NCBI GenBank assembly: GCA_030761205.1
Contig: JAULJL010000002.1
Span: 43,426,814 to 43,490,813, forward strand
Direction: 5' to 3'
Source: Fremontodendron californicum
Taxonomy: Eukaryota; Streptophyta; Magnoliopsida; Malvales; Malvaceae
Length of the DNA stretch: 64,000 nucleotides
Of this stretch, positions 23,035-34,700 are shown piece after piece (within the stretch, counting starts at the first letter, position 1; every line of letters starts with the position of its first letter). Below the pieces are notes generated by a model. That model was given only the letters and a program-made list of their open reading frames with translations. It searched no databases and was not told where the DNA came from. Position numbers and translations under genes: made by a program.

Positions 23035-24538
23035 TTTCAGTTGTTAAATTCTGTAAAACTAATCGCATTTTTGTTGATTTTTTTTCATCACATTTCTTGA
23101 TAAAGGATCTAAACATGGGGGTGGTTCTTCTGCGCGGCCTGAATAAGAATGATACCTATGAGTTTCCTGGGGATGGACAAGTCTCAAACCAAACACCGAT
23201 TGCTTGTGCAAGCATCAAGTCTGACACTTCAACTTGGCATCAACGGCTTGGACATCTTTCTCTTAAAATTCTTCAGTTTATCATTCAACATAACACTTTG
23301 CCACTTTCATCATCTAGTTTAAAATTCTCTTGTTGTTCATGTTACTGTAATAAGAGCCATAGGCTCATTTTCTTTCATTCTACCTTGAAAAGCACTAGGC
23401 CATTAGAATTATTATATCAGATCTTTGGGGTCCTTCACCTATTTGCTATGTTGATGGTTTTCAATACTATATTATCTTCATTGATCACTTTACCAAATAT
23501 GTTTGGTTTTATCCCTTGAAAAAGAAATCTGATGTGTTCTCTATATTTCCAAAATTTAAGGTAGTTGTTGAGAATTTTTTTAACTTACCTATCATCTCTA
23601 TTTACAGTGATTGCGGAGGAGAGTACAAAAAATTGGATCAATTTTTTGCCATACATGGTATCACTCATTTTTAAACCCCACCCCACTCCCAACAACACAA
23701 TGGTTATGCCGAGCGACATCATCGTCATATTATTGAAACTGGTCTCACCCTCTTACATCAAGCTTCATTTCCTACATCTTTTTGGACCCATTCTTTTCAT
23801 GCAGCAACATATTTGATAAACTAGATGCCTACTCCCTTACTTGATATGAAATCTCCATTTGAAACATTATTTGGTAAGAAACCAAATTATTCAAAACTTA
23901 AAATCTTTGGTTGCCTTTGTTACCCTTGGTTAAAGCCATACAATTCCAACAAACTACAACCCAAGTCTAAACCATGCACATTTCTTGGATACTCTCTTTC
24001 TCAAAGTGCTTTTAAATGTTATGATATGATCACTGGTAAGATTTTTGTTTCAAGGCATGTTCGGTTTATTGAATTTGAATTTTCATTTGCTGCAAAACTT
24101 AAAGCCTCATCCACCTTACACTTCACTGGTAATGAAACTTCTATTGACCACATCTCGTTAGGTCCATTATTTTATACTATACCTCTGATGCATAATACTT
24201 CCATTACATCTCCGTCCATTCAATCTGACCTTGAGTTGCAGGCATCTTTCTCACAATCTCAGCAAGTCATGTCCCTTTTAAACTTATCACAAGGTAATCC
24301 TAATTCTGCCACACTGCAGGATATCCATCCAAATTTGGATTCTGCATCAGGTATGTCTTCTTCTCACAGAACTTCTCAAACTAATATACCATCTAATTCC
24401 ATTGAACATTTCCCTACACCTATGAGAGCACATCAAATGATAACAGGGTCCCAAAACAATATTTTCAAGCCAAAGAAATTTCTCACTGCTACTAAACACC
24501 CTATAGCCGAACCACTTGAACCTACTTGTGTCTCATAG
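23035..24538 (+). pseudogene. Copia integrase remnant
   Basis: Pieces in several frames give the pre-integrase and core: STWHQRLGHLSLKIL (about 23229), DHFTKYVWFYPLKKKSD (about 23482), SDCGGEY (23610), HNGYAERHHRHIIETG (23697) and the C-terminal text NYSKLKIFGCLCYPWLKPYN within 23825-24538. Frameshifts and stops (for example between HF and TPP near 23672, and before MPTPLLD at 23822) separate the pieces. Non-functional. Confidence 0.8.
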
Positions 24539-24559
24539 GCCATCGAAGATTCCAATTGG

Positions 24560-25538
24560 CGATCAGCAATGTCAGAAGAGTTTAATGCTCTTATTGCAAT
24601 GGAACCTGGGATCTAATTCCATCAAATCCAACTCAAAATCTAATTGGATGCAAATGGGTCTTTAGGATAAAAAGAAAACCAGATGGCACCATTGATAGAT
24701 ATAAGCCATATTAGTGGCTAAAGGATTTCATCAACGTCCTGGTATGGATTACACATAAACCTTTAGCCCTATGGTTAAACCAATTATCATTCGAGTTGTA
24801 TTATGTCTAGCTCTTTCAAGAAATTGGAAAATTCGACAATTAGATGTTAATAATGCTTTTCTGCATGGTTCTTTATCTGAAGATGTTTACATGGTACAAC
24901 CTCCTGGATTTACAGATTCAAACCACCCTAACTATGTTTGTAAATTGCATAAGGCATTTTATGGGCTTAAAGAGGCACCTCGCGCTTGGTACAAGGAGTT
25001 AAGCTCATTTTTGCTCACGAATGATTTCACCAATTCAGTTTCTGATGCATCATTGTTTGTATATTCTGATAAAGGAATTCTTATCTACTTTCTAATCTAT
25101 GTGGATGACTTGTTAATCACAAGAAACAATGACACCTTTGTGACAGAGTTTATTGCAAAATTGGCTGACAGATTTTCTCTCAAAGATCTTGGGCAACTGC
25201 ATTATCTTTTCGGTGTTGAAGTAATTTTTATAGAGAAAGGTTTGGTTTTTTCCCAACATAAATACATAAGAGATCTTCTAGAGAAGACTAGGATGATAGG
25301 TGAAAAAATAGTCTCCACTCCATTATCTCTGTCAGTCTCCCTTAGTCTTCATGATGGCTCTTCATCAACAAATGCCACAGATTATAGGAGTATTGTGGGT
25401 GTTCTTCAATACTTGTCTCTTACAAGGCCAAATATAGCATATTCAATCAACAAATTATCACAATTTATGCACGCACCTATCGTTCAGCACTTGAGTTCAT
25501 ATTTGAAAGCAACAATTTATCATGGGTTGTTTCTCTAA
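24560..25538 (+). pseudogene. Copia reverse transcriptase remnant
   Basis: The longest open part (24771-25538) contains IRQLDVNNAFLHGSLSEDVY, YGLKEAPRAWYKELSSFL, the catalytic YVDD (IYVDDLLIT, about 25098-25109) and KDLGQLHYLFGVEV. Upstream, NLIGCKWVFRIKRKPDGTID lies in another frame with a break before LVAKGFHQRPGMDYT. Catalytic residues survive, but the reading frame outside this stretch does not. Confidence 0.85.
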
Positions 25539-26033
25539 AAACTCTTCTTTATAGCTACTTGTATACACAGATGCTGACTGGGCAGGAAATATTGATGACA
25601 GAACTTCAACCTCTGCTTACATAGTGTATATTGGAGGAAATGTGATCTCTTGGTCTTAAAAACAAAACGAACAGTTGCACGCTCTTCAACTGAAGCAGAA
25701 TATAAAGCCATTGCAAATACAGCAGTTGAACTTATTTGAATTCTTAACCTCTTATCCGAGTTGCAGGTTCCACAAACCAAACCAGCCTTGATTCTATGTG
25801 ATAATGTTGGAGCAACTTATCTCTGGTCAAATCCTGTTTTTCACTCTCGCATGAAACACATTTGGATTATCACTTTGTTAGAGAACAAGTTGCAGCTGGT
25901 TGCCTTCAAGTGTCTCATGTTAGTTGAAAAGATCAATTTGCTGATGTCTTAACTAAAACTCTATCCAAACAACGCTTGCTTCTTCTTCGATCCAAGATTG
26001 GGGTTTTCGACGACTCCCCCATCTTGCAGGGCG
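25539..26033 (+). pseudogene. Copia RNase H remnant
   Basis: Broken frames read YTDADWAGNIDDRTSTSAYI (about 25562), KTKRTVARSSTEAEYKAIAN (25660), CDNVGATYL (25798) and [20 protein letters not shown] (25935). These are the usual copia RNase H motifs (TDADWAG, STEAEYKA, ADVLTK). Several stops interrupt it. It ends at a TAA in GTGTAAAACC, where the LTR is thought to start. Confidence 0.8.
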
Positions 26034-26308
26034 TGTAAAACCTCTTATCAGATCATCCATCCTCATCCAAAACTCCAAGTCAATCCCAAGCTTCCTTATC
26101 AAATAGAAGTAGATTAGAAGAAGCAGTACATCGTAATCTTGTAAATAATATCAGTAATTATTATTAGAGATAATTTTTGTATATATCACTTTACAATTGT
26201 AATTTTATAAATACCCGGTCAATAAGAACAAAAAAATAACTTGTCTTTCTCAAATCTTTCACTCTTTTCTCCAAAAACCGCGATCTCGAAATATTGTTGG
26301 GTCCAACA
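26034..26308 (+). repeat. Probable 3' LTR of the copia remnant
   Basis: It starts TGTAAAACC right after a purine-rich GCAGGGCG that may be a worn polypurine tract, contains TATAAATAC at about 26205, and could end at CCAACA (26308). There is no second LTR in the window to confirm the borders. Confidence 0.4.
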
Positions 26309-27806
26309 CCCTTGGCCTGGATGCATGCTTGCTATTTGCATCTGATCATGTACTCGACAATATTTTAAAACCTCAACTGAGAATCCACTCCCACTCTTCC
26401 TTACAGTACCTTTGGCATGTTGGGAAAAAGAAATATCTATAAAAAACGTAGCTGCACAGATGTCTTAAATGACCTAATGAAATGCATTTCCCAGTTCAGA
26501 CAAGATGACTACATCCAAATTGTAAATATATATAAGTACCAGATAAAATATGTTCGTTTGGTTTGATATATAAAAGATTTAAGATACAAGCATGCACCTG
26601 CAGCATTAATCAATCCCCATGCTTATGCAAGCAAAGCCTTGGGCAAAGTATTATTGGAGCCAGAGAGGTACGACAAGAGCATATCAACAGCTACCACATT
26701 TATGAACTTGAATTGGTGCGACTAGATTGTTGGCAATCTTGTAAGCATTTAACAAATTTCATTACTGCATACTGATATATATAAACATATTACGAACATA
26801 ATATTGAAAATACGAACACTTACAATTTTGGTAGAAGCATAAAATTAGAATATCGAGTCAAGGTTGGACCTCTGACCTTAAGATGTTTTTGCCTGTCTAA
26901 GGTGCTTATAGTATGATGCAAATCGTCTCCAGGTTTTCTTGGTAAACGTTGCAAATAAGAGCACACTCGGATGCAACACAGCGAACCAGAAGAATGTTTA
27001 AGTCTCTCTCTCAAAAGACAAAATAATTTGAGTGCATTTGTGAGTGAAAAACAGACCCAGGAAGTATGTATTTATAGCAAACAATCTGCCTGTTCGGAAA
27101 AGACACATCACATGGAAGGAACCTGTTTGATCAGAATAGGCACACCCATTGGTGACGAACCGGTTCAGGCAGAAAGTCGAAGCGGCATGTCTTTACCGAA
27201 AAGACAGATACTGAAACAACACGAACCTGTTCGGTCCTGGACCGAACAGGCATTAATTAATCAGACAACGAGTAGCAAGTTCGTCCGGCTGGGCAGCAAA
27301 AAGAATAGAACAGTGTTGACCCAAGCCCAAGCCCGGTCCGACCCGACCCAACCCAGCCCAGCTCAGCTCGGCGACGCGCGCATGTGTGGTCCAGCCCAGT
27401 TTATGTAGGTCCTCACCCATCACAAAACTTGGGTGTCCCTTGGGGCCCAACACAACATGGAACACAAGTCTTTATAAACAACTAGCAAATGCCAAACTTT
27501 GTTTTTTGTGGGATTGATTATCATACACAACTATAACCAACTATTTTTCTTTTTAAGTGAGTGTTTAATGAGACTAATTTCTCATTCAATTTTGATATCA
27601 ATTGTGTACGTTAATTATACACCATGTATTTAATTACGACAATCTACGTATTGGAATACGTATTTCGTATATATACACCCAAAATAATACAATGATATCC
27701 AATATAGACTACTATCTTTGAGGCTCTACAACCAAGTGTGTTTATTATTTTGCATCAGCAAAATCCATCTTCTCAAGTATATATCAAGTTTAGCATTTAC
27801 ATAACA
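26309..27806. other. Intergenic DNA, unassigned
   Basis: Mixed sequence with higher GC at 27100-27440 (including CCCAAGCCC/CCCAGCCCA-type runs), so probably an old repeat, but I found no element ends. The open frame at 26971-27408 is unsupported by family resemblance. Confidence 0.4.
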
Positions 27807-30374
27807 CTAGAATTCTTACCCCGCTTCGTTGGGGGATTTTTTTTTTAATATTTATAAATTTTAATTAAGTTAACAATCACAAATAAATTTAAGCTAAATC
27901 ATATTAAATAACTATAATTTATTTAAATAAATTTTATGTTTTATAATATCTTAAATAAATGAATTTAGAGTTAAAATTGAATCACTATGAAAAACTATGC
28001 AAAATATGGGATGAATTAAGACACAATAAAACACAACATGGAAAAATAATTAAAACACGACACGAAAAATAATATGAACATGACTTGAATGCATATAAAA
28101 CGAATTTTTAACGCGTAAAAATTTATATTACTTTGAAAAAACCAAAAAATAACACGTCACAAACACACAATTTTTTCTCTAAATCGAGTCACTATGACAA
28201 ATTATGCAAAATATGTCATTAACTGAGACTAGGGCTGAGCAAAAAAACCGAGAAAATCGAAAACCGATCCGAACCATAGTGTTCGGTTCGGTTTCGGTTC
28301 GGTTATTTTTAATTCGGTTAAAATTCGGTTCGGTTATTAGTTCGATTTATTCGGTTCGGTTCGATTTTCGATTCAGAAGTCAAAAAATGCAATTAACTGA
28401 ACCGAATTTTATTTTTTAATTGATTTTTTATTTTTATAATATAAAAATAAATATTTTTGTTTCTAAATTAGTGAAAAAAATTAAAAATACTATAAAAAAA
28501 AAGACAATTTTTAAAAATTTTAAAAACTAAGATACTTTGATTGTGGAAATAGCATGTTAGGCATAAATAATCTGTTAAAATAGCATGTAATAAAGCCCAA
28601 AAGTTCAAAAGCCCAAAAGCCCAAAAAAATATGGAAAATCGATAACCGAACCGAACCGAGATACGACGGTTCGGTTATAACCGATCTTTTGGCTATTGCG
28701 GTTCGGTTTCGGTTACCCATTTGGAAAAACCGAATTCCTCGGTTCGGTTTGTAAAACCCGAAATAACCGACCCGAACCGAACCGAACTCACCCCTAACTG
28801 AGACATGACACGAACACAAAATTTTTTCTAAATTGAATCACAATGACAAACTACGCAAAATATGAAATGAGTTGAGACACAACACTAACACAACATAGAA
28901 AAAATTAATTAAAACACAACAAGAAAAATAACATGAACACGACACGAATAGACGAACGTGTCAAAATTTATATAAAACAAATTATCAACGCATAAAAATT
29001 TATATAAATTTTAAAATTTATAATAATGTGAAATGCCAAAAAACAACACGAATACGTTGCGAACACATTAATTTTTCTTTAAATTGAATCACTGTGAAAA
29101 ATTATGCTAAATATGTCATAAATTGAGAAACGATACGAATATACAAAATTTTCTATAAATTGAATAATAATGACAAACTATGCAAAATATGAAATTAGTT
29201 GAGACACGACACAAACACAACATATAAAAAAATTAAAACACAACACGAAAAATAACATGAATACGACACGAATACAAGAATATGTCAAAATCTATATAAA
29301 ATTATTATTAATGCGTAAAAATTTATATAAATTTATAATACTTTGAAAACACAAAAAAAATAACACAAACACGAACATGTCACGAACACACAATTTTTTC
29401 TTTAAATTGAATTACTATGACAAATTATGTAAAATATGTCATGAATTGAGACACGACACGACACGAAAATTCAAAATTTTTCTCTAAATTGAATCAAAAT
29501 GACAAACTATGCAAAAAATAAAATGAGTTGAGACACAATACGAACATAACATAGGAAAAATAATTAAAACATAACACGAAAAATAATATGAATACGACAC
29601 GAATACACGAACATGTTAAAATATAAATAAAACAAATTATTAACATAAAAATTGTATAAATTTATAATACTTTAAACACAAAAAAGTAACACGAACAAAA
29701 TATGAGATAAATTGAGACACGACACAAACACAACATGGCAAAATAATTAAAACACGAAACGACACGAAAAATAACGTGAACACGACACGAATACACGAAT
29801 GTATCAAAATTTATATAAAACGAATTATTAATGTGTAAAAATTTATATAAATTTATAATATTTTAAACACAACAAAATAACACGAACACGTCACAAACAA
29901 TATTTTTTTTATAAATTAAATCATTATGATAAATTAAAATATATCATGAATTGAGACACAACACGAACACGATATGAACACATAAATTTTTCTCTAAATT
30001 GAATCACAATGACAAACTATGCAAAATATGAAGTGAATTGAGACACGACATGAACACAATATAGAAAAAATAATTAAAACACAACACGAAAAATAACATG
30101 AATACTACTCGAATACACGAACGTGTCAATATATATAAAATGAATTATTAATATGTAAAAATTTATATTTATAATACTTTAAACACACAAAAAAATAACA
30201 CGAATCGAATACACAACATTTTCTCTCTCCTTTCTCTTTCTCTTTCTTTTCTTCTCTCTTTTTCTTTTTCTTTCACTTTTTTTTTTCAACTAAAAAAAAT
30301 TAAATTGCCACATGTCAACGGTGGATGCTTTCATGTAGTCAATATTATATAATACAATTTTATTTATAGTTAGA
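27807..30374 (-). mobile_element. Non-autonomous Helitron-like element, copy 2, carrying a nested MITE
   Basis: On the minus strand the 3' end reads CCCCAACGAAGCGGGG hairpin, short spacer, CTAG (27810-27807), then T, the same architecture as copy 1. The proposed 5' end is A|TCTAACTATA at 30375/30374, after which both copies have a GACTACAT/GGCTACAT stretch and a purine-rich block. The interior is several tandem units of roughly 200-300 bp with ACACGACACGAA, AAAAATAACATGAACACG and ACGAATTATTAA words. It has more units than copy 1, and is longer also because of the 567-bp MITE. No coding capacity. Confidence 0.65.
28230..28796. mobile_element. hAT-type MITE with 8-bp target duplication
   Basis: Ends are TAGGGCTGAGC on the left and GAACTCACCCCTA on the right, that is, inverted repeats TAGGGSTGAG. 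Flanks are ACTGAGAC at 28222-28229 and ACTGAGAC at 28797-28804, a perfect 8-bp duplication as hAT transposases make. The subterminal regions are packed with CCGAACCGAA / TTCGGTTCGG, giving a long foldback, and the middle is AT-rich. Too short for a transposase: a non-autonomous element nested in the Helitron-like copy. Confidence 0.9.
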
Positions 30375-30483
30375 TTATAGATAGATACCAAACGTTTGAA
30401 ACATCCGAATTTTATATTTGCTGTTTTCTTGGTCTTCTCCTGATCTGATATTCTGATTTGGCACAGTTGAGAGCCTGCATGAC

Positions 30484-30486
<3 letters not shown>

Positions 30487-30525
<39 letters not shown>
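30487..30525. repeat. (AT)n microsatellite, about 39 bp
   Basis: An uninterrupted AT dinucleotide run. Confidence 0.95.
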
Positions 30526-30527
<2 letters not shown>

Positions 30528-31417
30528 TTAATTTCTTACGAGCGGTACGAGCACTTTCTCACTCTCATACTTGACAAAAAATTTATAATGCAAACTTTAA
30601 GTCTTTTTCATTTATCAAATAATGTTTTTTAAGATTAATAAAAAAATTTAAACTCTGAAAATAAATCAATTTAATGTAAATTTTAGCTATTTTTATTTAT
30701 TATCAAATAAACCTATTTGACAAAAGTCTTTTTATAAAATTAAAATTCTTACTTATAAAATACTTTAAGTCTTTATTATTTATCAAATAGATTTATAAAT
30801 ATTTTAATATTTTTTTATTTATCAAATAAGTTCATTTACTTTTTAATATTAATGAAAAACTAAAATTTTGAAAATAAAGCAATTTAATATAGATTTAATT
30901 ATTTTTTATTTATTATCAAATAAATTCGTTTAATGAAAGTTTCTCAATGAAATTAAATTTTTTATTTATAAATTAAATAAATATTATTAATATAAAAAAT
31001 ATTTACAATTGTAATTTAAAAATATAATGAATTCTAATGATTATTTTCGTCATTTCAAAAGATTTTTTACATTCATTAAAATTTAAGTTTATTTATCAAT
31101 TAATTTTTTTTTATTGTTTAAGATTAATAAAAAAAATTAAAATTTTGAAAATAAAACAATTCAATGTAAATTTTAAATATTTTTGTATTTATTATCAAAT
31201 AAATTCAGTCTTTTAATAAAATGAAATTTGTTACTTATAAATACTTTAAGTTTTTTATTTATTTATACTAACTTTTTTTTATTTATCAAATAAATTCATT
31301 TATTTTTTAATATTAATAAAAAATTAAAACTTTAAAAATAAAACCATTCAACATAAATTTTTATTTATTTATTATCAAATAAAGTCATTTGATATTTTTT
31401 TTAAATAAAAATAAAAT

Positions 31418-31571
31418 TTATACTTAATAAATCTTATTAATAATAAAACATATTTACAATGATAAGTTGAAAAATATAACGAATATATGATCAGTTATAC
31501 TTAATAAATCTTATTAATAATAAAACATATTTACAATGATAAGTTGAAAAATATAACGAATATATGATCAG
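31418..31571. repeat. Perfect 77-bp tandem duplication
   Basis: The unit TTATACTTAATAAATC...GATCAG at 31418-31494 is followed at once by an identical copy at 31495-31571. The identity suggests a recent event, about 140 bp upstream of the GDI start codon. Confidence 0.9.
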
Positions 31572-31643
31572 ATTGCTACTTTTATATATTATAATAAAAT
31601 ATAGATTATAGATAATAATTTAAATCGACTGATCAAACCCGAG

Positions 31644-31652
31644 AAACCCTAA
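31644..31652 (+). promoter_or_regulatory. telo-box-like motif AAACCCTAA
   Basis: AAACCCTAA lies 61 bp upstream of the GDI ATG. In plants this motif is common near the transcription start of housekeeping and translation-related genes. A single short match, so only suggestive. Confidence 0.3.
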
Positions 31653-31712
31653 TAATAACTCTTCACCATCTTTGCTAAACATTTGGATAAACACTAGAAG
31701 CAGCCCATAGCC

Positions 31713-34700
31713 ATGGATGAAGAGTACGATGTCATAGTTCTGGGAACTGGTCTCAAGGAATGCATCCTCAGCGGACTTCTTTCTGTTGACGGACTCAAGG
31801 TCTTATCTTTCTTCTTTTTCTTTATTTTGCAATTAAATATTTTCAAATTTCTTGTATTAGTTTTATTTCCTTTATTTTTATTTTTTAAAAAAAATTTATT
31901 TCTGATCCAAAATCTTGATGGGTCTTCGCCTGGATCCAAATGGGTGCATGTTAAATTTGTGTAAAATCTGTTGGATCTCGGTGCCTTTGATTAGGGCAAA
32001 GACCAGGGCTAATTTTGTTTTTGTCTCCCTGATTCTTTTCCTATATCGTTACTTATTGACAGCAACTCATTGAAACTCTCATGATGTTGCCATCAAATAA
32101 GATATTTTCCCCCTAGAATTTTCCATTATTTTGTAAACAGTAGCTGCTTTGAGTTGCAATTATACTGAAATAAACCAATAAGATTTAATCACGGGATGCC
32201 AAGTATTTACATGTCCTAGCCAAATATAAAAAAATTGGTTCTTGAGATCCTGGTTGTATAATGAATAATCGGAGCTCATAATTTTTAAAGATGATCACCA
32301 CAGGTGCTTCGGCAATCGGGTTTTAACATTAGAGTAAAATCTCGGTATTATCTTACCATCCCTGATTGTATGCATGAGTAATCTTTCCCAGCTTTTTAAC
32401 ACTAGAATTTTGAAAATGTTTGTATTAAGTTAAACTGTTAAAGCAAGTATTGTAGATAAGCTTGGTTTTGATTAATGCTCTTTTCTTGTGAAAGTAAAAT
32501 GCAATTTGCTTCTTGTATAAAGTTGATTTTAAAATAGAAAATATTGATTGTTTCGCTCTTTTTCAAACAACATACTTCACAAAAGATGCTATGTATTTAC
32601 TATATTATTGCATTGTTTTACTGTTTTAATTTGGTGCTATTCATCTTGCATTTAGGTTCTGCACATGGATAGGAATGACTACTATGGAGGAGAGTCTACA
32701 TCACTCAACCTCGTTCAGGTTCCATTTTCTGCAAAGTCCTCCAAACTCTTAGCTAACATGTTGATTTGTTTTCCATTTTTTAGTTATTGATTTACTTCTT
32801 TAAATTATTTGTTGGTAGCTCTGGAAGAAGTTTAGGGGAAATGATAAGCCTCCAGCTCATTTGGGCTCTAGTAGAGATTATAATGTGGATATGAACCCTA
32901 AGGTGATTTTTTCCCTTTTAATGCCTTGCACTTTTTGCAACTTTTATTCTTCCACATTCAGTATGCTAACATTTTGTTTCTTTTTGGGGACTAGTTTATG
33001 ATGGCAAATGGCACTCTTGTGCGCGTCCTCATTCATACAGATGTTACAAAGTATCTCTACTTCAAAGCTGTGGATGGTAGCTATGTTTTTAATAAAGGAA
33101 AGGTAGAATATCTTCTTTGAACATTTAAATTTGCCTCTGATTGGGCCTCATTTTTTTTTCTTTCTGTGCTTTACCCTGTATTTTTGGTTTCTACCCTATT
33201 AAACCTTTAATTTTTGTTTCTACCCATTTTATAGGTTCATAAGGTGCCAGCAACCGACATGGAGGCACTCAAATCTCCACTTATGGGAATATTTGAAAAG
33301 CGTCGTGCACGGAAGTTTTTCATATATGTTCAAGATTATGATGAAAGGGATTCTAAAACTCATGAGGGAATGGACTTGACGAGGGTGACAACTAGGGAGC
33401 TAATTGCGTAAGGGCTTTTTTTCCCCTTAATCCTGCTTTCTTTGTCTGAGCATGTGTTTGAGAGTAGCCTAGTAAGCACTTGCAAATACTAAATGTTTTG
33501 GTATACTTTTCTCCTTTTGATTGGGCATTTGGTATTTTTTTTCTCCGCCCCTTCTTTTTTGGGTCTGCATCTCTTCAATGATATACTGCTGCCCTTATCT
33601 GATAGGCAATGACTTTTAGATAAGAAAGCAACCTTAGGTCATTTTGCATATCGTAATGTTTACTTTTTTTGACAGGAAATATGGTCTTGATGATAACACT
33701 ATGGACTTCATTGGTCATGCGTTGGCGCTTCACAGAGATGATCGCTACTTGGATGAACCTGCATTGGATACTGTAAAGAGGATGAAGGTGATTGATGCTT
33801 TGTGTTTGTGGGTATGTTTGCTTGAAAGTTCGGCATTATTATTGATGGCCTGAATTCGTTTTCTCTTTGTTATTTGACAGCTCTATGCGGAGTCTCTCGC
33901 ACGTTTTCAAGGTGGATCTCCATACATTTACCCACTGTATGGATTAGGCGAGCTGCCCCAGGTTCTCCTCTCTCTCTCTCAAGTTTGTTTCAACTGCTAT
34001 GTAGTAAAGTTCAGTAAACTTATAATTTTTCTTGGAATAACTCAGGCTTTTGCACGGCTTAGTGCTGTATATGGTGGAACATATATGTTGAATAAACCTG
34101 AGTGCAAGGTACATAGTGGTGTTTGTTAGATTTCTAATCTCTCTTCCTTTTGTTATTGGTGATCCAAGATTTCATGATATTTCTTTGGCTGGAATGAGAT
34201 TCTTTACTTTATATTTGCTCATGCTATATTTCCAGGTGGAATTTGATGATGAAGGCAAAGTTTGTGGTGTCACATCTGAAGGTGAAACTGCCAGGTGTAA
34301 GAAAGTTGTTTGTGACCCTTCCTACTTGCCGAACAAGGTAGTATTGTACTATTCTTTTTTCTTTACTTCAGCATTTCCATCAATGGGAAGCAAAATAACT
34401 TATGGAGTTCTTCACCTTCAGTCATTTCAAAGAATGTGGAAGAAAGAACTCTTTCTTTCTCAACAGGTTTACTTGCCTGCATTCGATCATTTCATTTTCC
34501 TGCTGGACCTCCTTTTAGTTGCGGCTGATCCTTCATATGAATTCCATACATTTAAAACTTGGGCCAGACAAAAGAAATTTGTTTCCAATCACCATTTTAC
34601 AAGAATACTTTTAACAAGAAAAATTTCTGCCTTTCTCACTATCCTTATTTTGACAAATGGAACCTAAGAGATGCTATACATTTAAGCAAAAGATCGTGGA

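Larger units (their letters stand above)
22540..26308 (+). mobile_element. Degraded Ty1/copia LTR retrotransposon, 5'-truncated
   Basis: Domains appear in copia order: gag zinc knuckle, protease, integrase, reverse transcriptase, RNase H, then an LTR-like end. The left side starts inside gag with no LTR upstream, so the 5' LTR and most of gag are gone. Many frameshifts and stops break every domain. It sits between the GTE pseudogene and the Helitron-like copy 2. Confidence 0.85.
30526..31712. other. AT-rich upstream region of the GDI gene
   Basis: Degenerate reshuffled words (TTTATTTATCAAATAAA, AATAAAACAATTCAA) repeat through 30590-31400, suggesting an old tandem expansion. The promoter of the GDI gene should lie in the last few hundred bases. 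No other gene seen. Confidence 0.5.

Noticed and set aside
26971..27408. 145-codon plus-strand frame
   Set aside because: No family resemblance, biased composition, in a probable old repeat.
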